From positions 1 through 6,560 of the forward strand of contig JACQRY010000007.1 in assembly GCA_016206275.1 (NCBI GenBank): DNA of 6,560 bases. Direction: 5' to 3'. Below the pieces are notes generated by a model. It saw only the letters and a program-made list of their open reading frames with translations. It did not search any database and was not told the DNA's origin. Positions 1-5,227 of the stretch are shown here, in pieces. The position numbers and the translations under genes were made by a program. Within the stretch, counting starts at the first letter, position 1; each line of letters begins with the position of its first letter. The stretch is from Nitrososphaerota archaeon. GTDB taxonomy: Archaea; Thermoproteota; Nitrososphaeria; Nitrososphaerales; JACQRY01.

Positions 1-646
1 AAAGTGACAACACGAGGATAATCTTCTCCTTCTCGGCCAGCGCTACCGCCAAAGGATCCACTGTTTTTGGACCATGCACCACAACCATACGAGGCTTGAG
101 CTGAGACACTCTTATGGCAACAAGAGGCGACCTACCCATACCTACCTTAGTGAATACCAACACTCTCTCTGTTGTAGCACCAAAGATACGGTAGAAATCA
201 TATCCAGACAAAGCATAGATGGTCTTAATGCTGTCCAAGAGAGTAAAACCATAGATCTTGGAGTCCAACATATCATTGCCAGATAAGACCTGTCCCTCAA
301 CAGCTTTAACCAGCCTTGCAGCTATCACAGGATTCGGGAACTCGGCCAACGCCAGTATGGCTGAGTTCTGAGAGGGCTCCAAAGTCTTCGTAAGCACATG
401 TTTCTCTTCCATGTCCATCTTCACAAGAGCATCAATGTACTTTCGGATGAAACTGACGCCCGGAGAGGGTCTACGTCCACTCTCATAATCGCTGAGCACT
501 GAGGGAGAGATACCTATCTTTCTTGCAAGAGCGACTTGACGAATCTGCAGCCGTTCTCTCCAAAGTTTTAAGGCTTTACCAGGCTCATCGCTGATAACGA
601 TGCTGCCAGCCACTCTTGCCGCCAGCTCCCTATAGTCTTCAGGCAT
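1..646 (-). CDS. XRE-family HTH regulator of the archaeal COG1709 type, 3' end cut by window edge
   Basis: The frame is open from an ATG at 646-644 to base 1 (215 codons) and the stop lies outside. An in-frame TGA ten codons upstream, with no other ATG, GTG or TTG between, fixes the start. Residues 25-65 form a Cro/C1-type helix-turn-helix: WRERLQIRQVALARKIGISP, then SVLSDYESGRRPSPG, the usual recognition-helix wording. The rest is a ligand-binding-like domain with YDFYRIFGATTERVLVFT (149-166), GRSPLVAIRVSQLKP (171-185) and VVVHGPKTVDPLAVALAEKE (188-207). This layout matches, from memory, the predicted archaeal regulators of COG1709; no ligand or target is known to me. Few residues are likely missing. 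The start lies 62 bases after the herA stop on the same strand, so it may be cotranscribed with herA or use its own promoter, and a dyad at 682-702 suggests autoregulation. Family call fairly secure, role unknown. Confidence 0.85.
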   Translation of the reverse strand, partial: MPEDYRELAARVAGSIVISDEPGKALKLWRERLQIRQVALARKIGISPSVLSDYESGRRPSPGVSFIRKYIDALVKMDMEEKHVLTKTLEPSQNSAILALAEFPNPVIAARLVKAVEGQVLSGNDMLDSKIYGFTLLDSIKTIYALSGYDFYRIFGATTERVLVFTKVGMGRSPLVAIRVSQLKPRMVVVHGPKTVDPLAVALAEKEKIILVLSL

Positions 647-681
647 CGCAGCAGGCGTCCGTCCGAGTAGTATTAATCATT

Positions 682-702
682 TGTCGATAACAATATTCGA
701 CA
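682..702. promoter_or_regulatory. Dyad between herA and the XRE gene, candidate operator
   Basis: TGTCGA (682-687) and TCGACA (697-702) are perfect inverted arms separated by nine AT-rich bases. The dyad sits in the 62-base gap, 36 to 56 bases upstream of the XRE regulator's ATG. XRE proteins bind such dyads as dimers and often control their own gene. No other evidence supports the site, and six-base arms can arise by chance. Confidence 0.35.
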
Positions 703-708
703 CCAGCA

Positions 709-2193
709 CTACTTCACCAGAGGAACGGCACTCCTAGCACCATTGGGAACAGGCTGAAAGATCCTCTTGGTCTGACCAAGAGTCATAATATCAGCCTCCG
801 ATACCTGCACGATCACCGGCAGCTCCTTAGACGCTTTACCCAACACCAAACACATTCTCTGCGGCAGAAACTTGACTATTGAACGCACAGTATCCGAGTC
901 AGTAGTAGAAGCTTTAGCCACAGTATCAAGATCTGTATCACTGGTGAAATTAAACAGAAAGATGTTATCCGCTTGCCGGTAAATGCCTTCCTGAATAGCA
1001 TCAGGCTGATTAGTAATGAAAACAGTAAAAATCCCAAAATGCCTCATCCGTGTAACTACATCATCCCAATAGGTCTCCCTCAAATAGAGATGAGCCTCCT
1101 CAGCGAAGAGGAAGACAGGGGGCACAACGTTCTGTTCAAGAAGCTCAACCAGCTTATTCAGAATAAGCTCAACAACAATTCTGCGGACCAAGGAAGGCAC
1201 CTTAGCCAAAGAGATGACGAAAACCCCTCCCTCAGGCATAGATGAAACCAGTTCCTCCACCCGAATGCCGTTTTGAGATGCATCACTAAAGAGTCTAGTA
1301 GACATAAGCGAATAGATCCTTGAAAGCAAAGCATCCTTCACCAATTCATTGCCGCGCCAACCATCTAACACACCCTTCAAAGCACCTAAAGACAGAGAAC
1401 CATCTTCAACAACATCCCAGATCCTCAGAAACTCGCGAAGCGAAGTCCCCGGAAGATCAAGAGTATGCTGCAGAAGACTCACCATAGTTCTCTTACCCAG
1501 ATACGGAAGAGAGAAACGCAGATCACCGCCGGGATGCAACACTCTGACTTTTGACGCGATCCTGCTAGGAGAACCATCCTTTCTCCTAGATAGTCCCGAA
1601 TACTCGTCATTCAAATCGAAGATGAATATATGCGCACCGAGCTCAACAAGGTTAGAAGCCAAGATCTTGGCTAAATGAGACTTCCCTGACTCCTTCTTAC
1701 CAGTTATTATGGTGAGCCTTCCGTCTAATGACTCAGCATCGACTTCAAAGGGCTCCTTCGTCCAAGTGGTTCCGATACGGATCGGACGCACGCCTTTTCC
1801 TTTTAGAAATGAAGCCAGCTCAGAGATAGAGATTCTTCTAACCATGGATCTTGTTCTAGCGGGAAGCCAGAAGATGTCAGCCGAAATACCTGCCTCATCG
1901 AAGCCAGCCCTAATCTTGCATCTTAGAAGCCTCGCGTTCTTCACCAAGTCAGAGATGGATGCGGTTTGAAGAGGATCATAATCGATGCCCTCCACAGAAG
2001 CATGTACCACCTCGTCCCTCAAAATGTCATCCAACAGGCTAGGAGCATCCATATATGATTCATCATAGACCTGTAAGATCAGCTTCTTCCTGAGAACATT
2101 ATCTTCAAGCAGAAGGTAGTCTCCTCTTCGAACTTCTTCCCCCGGAAGGGCAAGAATAACAATGTCCCCCCCGGTCTTGCTTAGAACTCTCAT
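709..2193 (-). CDS. herA: HerA-type DNA translocase/helicase, partner of NurA
   Basis: HerA is a hexameric, ATP-driven DNA pump of the FtsK/HerA superfamily. It docks on the NurA nuclease and helps resect double-strand-break ends for recombination. In these 494 residues the N-terminus (about 1-60) looks like the HAS-barrel, the module that contacts NurA. Walker A is GKKESGKS (165-172) and Walker B is PVFLFAEEAH (359-368) with the catalytic Glu pair 365-366. TNQP (394-397) is the sensor-like motif, and TRMRHFGI (381-388) holds candidate arginine-finger residues. Length is normal for archaeal HerA (about 500). The ATG (2193-2191) follows the nurA TGA after one base, with GGAGG at 2203-2199 five bases upstream inside the nurA end, so translation is probably coupled. 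Defence-system HerA proteins share the ATPase core, but the NurA partner makes the repair role much more likely. No key motif is missing. Confidence 0.93.
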   Translation of the reverse strand: MRVLSKTGGDIVILALPGEEVRRGDYLLLEDNVLRKKLILQVYDESYMDAPSLLDDILRDEVVHASVEGIDYDPLQTASISDLVKNARLLRCKIRAGFDEAGISADIFWLPARTRSMVRRISISELASFLKGKGVRPIRIGTTWTKEPFEVDAESLDGRLTIITGKKESGKSHLAKILASNLVELGAHIFIFDLNDEYSGLSRRKDGSPSRIASKVRVLHPGGDLRFSLPYLGKRTMVSLLQHTLDLPGTSLREFLRIWDVVEDGSLSLGALKGVLDGWRGNELVKDALLSRIYSLMSTRLFSDASQNGIRVEELVSSMPEGGVFVISLAKVPSLVRRIVVELILNKLVELLEQNVVPPVFLFAEEAHLYLRETYWDDVVTRMRHFGIFTVFITNQPDAIQEGIYRQADNIFLFNFTSDTDLDTVAKASTTDSDTVRSIVKFLPQRMCLVLGKASKELPVIVQVSEADIMTLGQTKRIFQPVPNGARSAVPLVK

Positions 2194-2194
2194 C

Positions 2195-3265
2195 TCATCC
2201 TCCCCACCCTGACATTCTACCCACTCTGATCTCCCCTAAAACCGAGTGGCGCAGATCCTCCCCGAAGACAGATTTGACTTCCCCCTGTTTGGCAAGATAA
2301 CTCCCTACGCACAACGCTTCATGCCGAGAGAAGACAGACAGGTGATGAGCTATTCGAAGAGACTCAGGATACCCGCGGATGAAAACGTCGTTGAATCTCA
2401 CTGCGGAGAGCACATCGCCAACATTTGAATTGTCGCAAGCCGCAACATCAACCCGAAATGGAAATGCATTCTCATCAAACTTGGCTACAACAACTCTTCC
2501 AAGCAAGCCTTTGAAAAGGCATCTCATATAGTCATGGACATTGATGTATGATGGCGCATCAGCAGACTGAAGCCGCGAGGAAGCTCTTGACAGGAATCTA
2601 ACTCTACTCGTCTTCGAAATACCGACCACATGACTCCCTATTGCCTTGGCTGAAGATATGATGCTGTCTAACGACACATCTATGCTATCCAAAACTGATT
2701 CCGACAGCGCTCCATCAATCATCAATACACAGTCTTCCATTTCTGACGCTAGCTTAGATGCAACCGCTCTTTCCAGACGGGTCCTTATCATCCGCTGAGC
2801 CACCCGCCTATCCATCAGCACCATCTTAGCAAAATTCCGTTTTCGAAGCCCTTGGAAAAGACCCAACGCCGCGGTTTCATCGATGTAGAGAAGCATAGGG
2901 CCAAATTTAGCAAAACTTTGAATTCTTCCTCCATAGGAGAAGACGGCCGCTACTCTTGCTGCATAAGCGGAGCCGTCCATTGTCTCCGCCACTGGTATAC
3001 AAGACGAGTCGATTGAAGCCAACACTCTCGGATCGGATGAGGCTGAAAACCCAGCGGGGTGAAGCTCAAAAGTTTCCCTGCCCCATCCTCCCATAGGGGC
3101 AAGGTCTCTCTCGCCGTCACCAAAGATGACAGTTGAATGAAGAAGACGCGTCGTGGCGGCAACAGTGCAGGGCTTGATGGCTGATTCGATTTGGTCTGCC
3201 AAGCTGGATGCATGTTTGGAGATGTCTATGGGAAGGCTTAATTGTTTGTTCATCTTGCCCAACAT
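2195..3265 (-). CDS. nurA: NurA-type nuclease, HerA partner
   Basis: NurA is a dimeric Mn-dependent 5'-3' exonuclease and single-strand endonuclease with an RNase H-like fold, driven by HerA in DNA-end resection. The 356 residues carry the expected pieces in order: ASIDSSC (83-89) with metal ligand Asp86, followed by AETMDGSAYAARVAAVFSYG (93-112); Glu165 in RTRLERAV; Asp184 in VLMIDGALS; and GYPESLRIAHH (298-308) near the C-terminus, with Tyr299 and His307. The 8- and 19-residue spacings resemble those of the characterised archaeal active site (Asp, Glu, Asp, Tyr, His) as I recall it. The gene is first in the nurA-herA pair. Two starts are possible: ATG 3265-3263 (MLGKMNK) or ATG 3253-3251 (MNKQLS). 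An AT box at 3282-3290 lies about 21 bases from the first and 33 from the second, so a transcript would more comfortably include the second. Transcription is divergent from winged-helix gene B across a strong palindrome. Confidence 0.9.
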   Translation of the reverse strand: MLGKMNKQLSLPIDISKHASSLADQIESAIKPCTVAATTRLLHSTVIFGDGERDLAPMGGWGRETFELHPAGFSASSDPRVLASIDSSCIPVAETMDGSAYAARVAAVFSYGGRIQSFAKFGPMLLYIDETAALGLFQGLRKRNFAKMVLMDRRVAQRMIRTRLERAVASKLASEMEDCVLMIDGALSESVLDSIDVSLDSIISSAKAIGSHVVGISKTSRVRFLSRASSRLQSADAPSYINVHDYMRCLFKGLLGRVVVAKFDENAFPFRVDVAACDNSNVGDVLSAVRFNDVFIRGYPESLRIAHHLSVFSRHEALCVGSYLAKQGEVKSVFGEDLRHSVLGEIRVGRMSGWGG

Positions 3266-3281
3266 GGGTGTGCAGGCTTCA

Positions 3282-3293
3282 CTAATAAATATT
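3282..3293. promoter_or_regulatory. AT box shared by divergent nurA and gene B promoters
   Basis: The bases read CTAATAAATATT on plus and AATATTTATTAG on minus, both close to an archaeal TATA box. Read on minus, transcription would begin near 3260, just ahead of the inner nurA ATG at 3253. Read on plus, it would begin near 3313, giving gene B a leader of about 20 bases that contains its ribosome-binding site. The distances use the usual 26-base rule. Transcription start sites have not been measured. Confidence 0.45.
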
Positions 3294-3312
3294 GCGCATG
3301 TTGCGCAATATT
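3288..3312. promoter_or_regulatory. Perfect 25-base inverted repeat, candidate operator of nurA-herA and gene B
   Basis: AATATTGCGCA (3288-3298) and TGCGCAATATT (3302-3312) are perfect 11-base inverted arms around TGT. The half-site TATTGCGCA recurs with one change as TATTGCTCA at 3309-3317, overlapping the right arm, and CAATA at 3319-3323 gives a fourth inverted partial copy. The ladder therefore covers 3288-3323, overlaps the shared AT box, and stops just before the GGTGA of gene B. Symmetry of this kind between divergent genes, one encoding a winged-helix protein, is typical of an operator. Which protein binds is inferred. Confidence 0.7.
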
Positions 3313-3324
3313 GCTCAACAATAA

Positions 3325-3329
3325 GGTGA
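3325..3329 (+). promoter_or_regulatory. Ribosome-binding site of gene B
   Basis: GGTGA lies four bases before the ATG at 3334 and matches the archaeal 16S tail complement (GGTGATC type). It confirms that start and implies a transcript with a leader, unlike gene A, which looks leaderless. Confidence 0.7.
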
Positions 3330-3333
3330 GCGC

Positions 3334-3765
3334 ATGAGCGAAAACCCCTCTGACGTCACCATAAAGCTGAAGAGAGGCAGTTGGGAAATAGAAATCACCA
3401 CCAGTGAAGACAAAATTAAACAAGTAGTAGAAAGCGTATTAGCAGGATTCAGCAGCGCCCCCACAGCCACACAGAGCCTGCCAGAAGAGCTTCCTCCCAA
3501 ATCCACATCCACCTGTAGAGGCTTGATCTTAAACATGTGGCAAGAAGAATGGTTCACACAAGAACGCAATCTAGCGGAAGTCCATAATGAGCTAGCCAGA
3601 AGAGGCTATCATTACGATCGCACAGCAGTATCCCACTCACTAACAGACTTGGTAAGAGAAAACATCCTAACCAGAATAGGCGAAGCCCGCAACTATCGCT
3701 ACGTACAGAAGAAACCCCCCTCAGAGAACAAGCCTAATTCTTACGCGCCGTCTTCTTCGACATAA
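3334..3765 (+). CDS. Small winged-helix DNA-binding protein (B), divergent from nurA
   Basis: The 143-residue protein belongs to no named family I recognise. Residues 8-39 (TIKLKRGSWEIEITTSED, then a helix) form a short strand-strand-helix module. A Pro/Thr/Ser-rich linker (about 41-60) follows. Residues 62-125 form a winged helix: RGLILNMWQEEWF, helix AEVHNELARRGYHYD, recognition helix TAVSHSLTDLVRENILTRIG, and wing ARNYRYVQ. The tail is polar. Protein A (4560-5132) has the same plan and shares the W, the spacing, the aromatic before the recognition helix (YP or YD) and the closing YV, so the two are likely paralogues. Position across a palindromic operator from nurA-herA suggests it regulates that operon and itself. 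The start is set by GGTGA at 3325-3329. The last 32 bases overlap the end of gene C on the other strand. Real coding is well supported; the target is inferred. Confidence 0.85.
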   Translation: MSENPSDVTIKLKRGSWEIEITTSEDKIKQVVESVLAGFSSAPTATQSLPEELPPKSTSTCRGLILNMWQEEWFTQERNLAEVHNELARRGYHYDRTAVSHSLTDLVRENILTRIGEARNYRYVQKKPPSENKPNSYAPSSST

Positions 3766-4291
3766 CACCCTGAAGCCAATGAATACCCTGCGTAGTAATC
3801 CGGTATCTGACACCCTGCTCAGAAGTATCCCTCTCAACGCAGCCAGCCTTGGATAACTCGCTCAGCCTTGAGCTGACAGACTTCGGATTCAGACTCGAAA
3901 AACTCTGTATCTCCGAAAGAGACAGAGAAGAGTTTACTGTCTTACCAGTTTCAAAGCCGATCTTTGAAGCCACCAGCTGGAGGGCCACCATGTCTTTGTC
4001 ACTGAGCTTCTGCCCCTCGGTCCAGACTCGTGGTCCCTCAGGCGTTATCTTGACATGATCAGAGAACATGCGAATAAGATCCTGTGTGGAGTAGTTCACA
4101 TAGATCTTATGAGCTAGATCAATGGCCGGAAACTGTTTGGCGATGAACTCGTTTACCGACAATAAGACTGTCTCAGGATCACCCTTGAACTCAGCTTTAA
4201 CGTCTCCATAAGATATGGATATGATCATTTGACTGAAAGTTTGACTCAGAGCATCATCACCATCTGAAACTTTCGAATATGACTTTATCAT
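3734..4291 (-). CDS. Winged-helix DNA-binding protein (C)
   Basis: This 185-residue protein of unassigned family starts with a polar 20-residue extension. Residues 22-54 (MIISISYGDVKAEFKGDPE, then helix TVLLSVNEFIAKQF) form the same strand-rich module seen in A and B. A middle part (55-95) is unique to this protein. Residues 97-175 form a winged helix: LSDKDMVALQLVASKIG, helix LSLSEIQSFSS, recognition helix NPKSVSSRLSELSKAGCVER, and wing GVRYRITTQGIHWLQ. The C-terminus is basic (SKKTARKN). This is the layout of ArsR/MarR-like archaeal regulators, but I cannot name the ligand. The start is uncertain: the ATG at 4291 lies only about 18 bases from a TATA-like box at 4305-4312. Met22 (4228-4226) would start exactly at the conserved module and leave a leader, but neither ATG has a clear ribosome-binding site. 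The 3' end overlaps gene B by 32 bases, tail to tail. Confidence 0.82.
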   Translation of the reverse strand: MIKSYSKVSDGDDALSQTFSQMIISISYGDVKAEFKGDPETVLLSVNEFIAKQFPAIDLAHKIYVNYSTQDLIRMFSDHVKITPEGPRVWTEGQKLSDKDMVALQLVASKIGFETGKTVNSSLSLSEIQSFSSLNPKSVSSRLSELSKAGCVERDTSEQGVRYRITTQGIHWLQGVMSKKTARKN

Positions 4292-4304
4292 GTACGAAAG
4301 ATTG

Positions 4305-4312
4305 CTTATATC
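4305..4312 (-). promoter_or_regulatory. TATA-like box upstream of gene C
   Basis: On minus the sequence reads AAAGG GATATAAG, a purine-rich BRE-like stretch followed by a TATA box. Its centre is about 18 bases from the ATG at 4291, shorter than the usual 26, so initiation might fall inside the annotated start and favour the internal Met22 start. Box recognised by eye only. Confidence 0.4.
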
Positions 4313-4342
4313 CCTTTACAACCACTTTTTTCATCTACCGGC

Positions 4343-4553
4343 CTACTCATAGGGGATGACGGAGATCTTGTTTGACCGACATTTTGGACAATTAGCAGGT
4401 ACACGTCTACCTCTTACGTTTTGAAGAATCCACTGCTGGTATTCACCAGATTCATCACCTAGAGATTCACTGGGACTCCAAGTATGTCCACAGGCCAAAC
4501 ATTTTAGCTGAGGACTCGTCGAACTTCAACACACTCCGAACAACATGCAGCAT
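4343..4553 (-). pseudogene. Small zinc-ribbon protein with interrupted 5' frame
   Basis: One minus frame from 4525 to the TAG at 4345-4343 encodes a convincing two-knuckle zinc ribbon: KCLACGHTWSPSE, about 30 polar residues including EYQQWILQNVRGRRVPA, then NCPKCRSNKISVIPYE. The CxxCGHxW and CPxCRS knuckles are typical of small archaeal zinc-ribbon proteins. In this frame there is no ATG, GTG or TTG between the TGA at 4528-4526 and the first Cys codon. The neighbouring frame starts with ATG at 4553-4551, six bases after the gene A stop, and reads MLHVVRSVLKFDESSAK before diverging. Deleting one A from the run at 4502-4505 joins the two into one protein of about 69 residues. It could be a sequencing or assembly error, a recent frameshift, or a gene with an unusual start. 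The ribbon part is well supported; the 5' end is not. It probably belongs to the same transcript as gene A. Confidence 0.5.
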
Positions 4554-4559
4554 ATAGCT

Positions 4560-5132
4560 CTAGGTGGGTGCGTTAAGAAGCCTGCTCTGCAAAGTTTCCT
4601 GAGATTCTTGGGCGGGTAAAGGCTCGGAGGTGGCTTGCTGAGTCTGTCTGGCTTCGCTGGAAAGAGCTGTAGATGCAACATAAACAAATTCTCCCCCCTC
4701 GCCTTTGAATCGACGAAGCTTCCCCGCCTGAGCTAGTCGAAGAAGGGATACTGCAACAGACTGCTTTGGATATATCAGCCCATATGATTCCAAAACTTCT
4801 CTGACATGATTGAGTTTGCGTGGCTGCCTACCCCATGGCTCAGAAAAGATCTTGATGATCACGTCCGTCATAGAGTCATCTTTTCCTATCTGAACCTCAG
4901 GCATAGGAGTCGCGGGTTGAGCCTCAGCCGCAGATCTTTGCGCCTGAACTTGCGGAGCCTGTTGCACAACCGTAGCTGTAACACTCTTGGCGTCAGCCTC
5001 TTCTAGAGTAGGTAAAGTTTCAAGGAGCCGGGGGATTAGGGTGGCTGCCTGCTCCAACGCGGCTGCCGTTCCCTCTACCTCTATCTCGTTTACACCGACC
5101 TTCACTCTGATCTTGATCTTCTCATCCGACAC
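4560..5132 (-). CDS. Winged-helix DNA-binding protein (A) with low-complexity linker and tail
   Basis: The 190-residue protein has no named family I can assign. Residues 5-38 (KIKIRVKVGVNEIEVEG, then helix AALEQAATLIPRLLE) are the strand-rich module also seen in B and C. Residues 48-83 form an Ala/Gln/Val-rich linker, probably disordered. Residues 87-153 form a winged helix: MTDVIIKIFSEPWG, helix LNHVREVLESYGLIYP, recognition helix QSVAVSLLRLAQAGKLRRFK, and wing GGEFVYVA. A Gln/Ser/Thr-rich tail of about 37 residues ends the protein. The winged helix aligns by eye with that of B. The start is a GTG at 5132-5130; an ATG at 5125 is out of frame. A TATA box about 26 bases upstream predicts a leaderless transcript. 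It lies 95 bases downstream of gatE with its own promoter, so it is likely a separate unit. Function, presumably transcriptional regulation, is inferred from the fold only. Confidence 0.83.
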   Translation of the reverse strand: MSDEKIKIRVKVGVNEIEVEGTAAALEQAATLIPRLLETLPTLEEADAKSVTATVVQQAPQVQAQRSAAEAQPATPMPEVQIGKDDSMTDVIIKIFSEPWGRQPRKLNHVREVLESYGLIYPKQSVAVSLLRLAQAGKLRRFKGEGGEFVYVASTALSSEARQTQQATSEPLPAQESQETLQSRLLNAPT

Positions 5133-5153
5133 GGGAAAATGCAGGTGTAAACG

Positions 5154-5162
5154 AATTAATAT
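5154..5162 (-). promoter_or_regulatory. TATA box of gene A
   Basis: ATATTAATT on minus is centred about 26 bases upstream of the GTG at 5132, the distance expected if transcription starts at or next to the start codon. No ribosome-binding site is visible, which agrees with leaderless initiation. Confidence 0.55.
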
Positions 5163-5169
5163 GCATTCC

Positions 5170-5227
5170 CCATCTATATGCGAGAATAAGGAAAGCAGAT
5201 TAAGAAATTAAGTTTACATTCAGATTA
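5170..5227 (-). terminator. Pyrimidine-rich tract after gatE, possible archaeal terminator
   Basis: Read on minus, the first 50 or so bases after the gatE stop are T-rich, with CTTAATTTCTTAAT followed by CTTTCCTTATTCTC. Archaeal termination uses T-rich tracts without a strong hairpin, and the next gene has its own TATA box. No single long T run is present, so the call is weak. Confidence 0.3.

Noticed and set aside
74..286. Plus-strand frame of 70 codons at the left end
   Set aside because: It is antisense to the XRE regulator's conserved C-terminal domain and has no domain or ribosome-binding site.
973..1969. Open frames on the plus strand across herA (973-1245, 1349-1678, 1709-1969)
   Set aside because: They are antisense to a full-length HerA with all motifs intact, show no recognisable domain, and lack convincing start signals.
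2950..3213. Second minus-strand frame inside nurA
   Set aside because: It is an out-of-frame shadow of nurA; the nurA frame carries the active-site residues through this stretch.
709..3265. HerA-based antiviral defence system
   Set aside because: HerA here pairs with a canonical NurA, not a SIR2 or other effector, and the neighbours include housekeeping gatE; no integrase, transposase or toxin is seen.
4326..4331. Run of six Ts on plus as a terminator
   Set aside because: No plus-strand gene ends nearby; the nearest, gene B, stops more than 500 bases earlier.
4526..4546. Selenocysteine or readthrough at the in-frame TGA ahead of the zinc ribbon (ATG 4546, six codons, TGA)
   Set aside because: No SECIS-like structure was noticed and the six codons do not resemble a conserved N-terminus; an indel at the A run explains the frame more simply.
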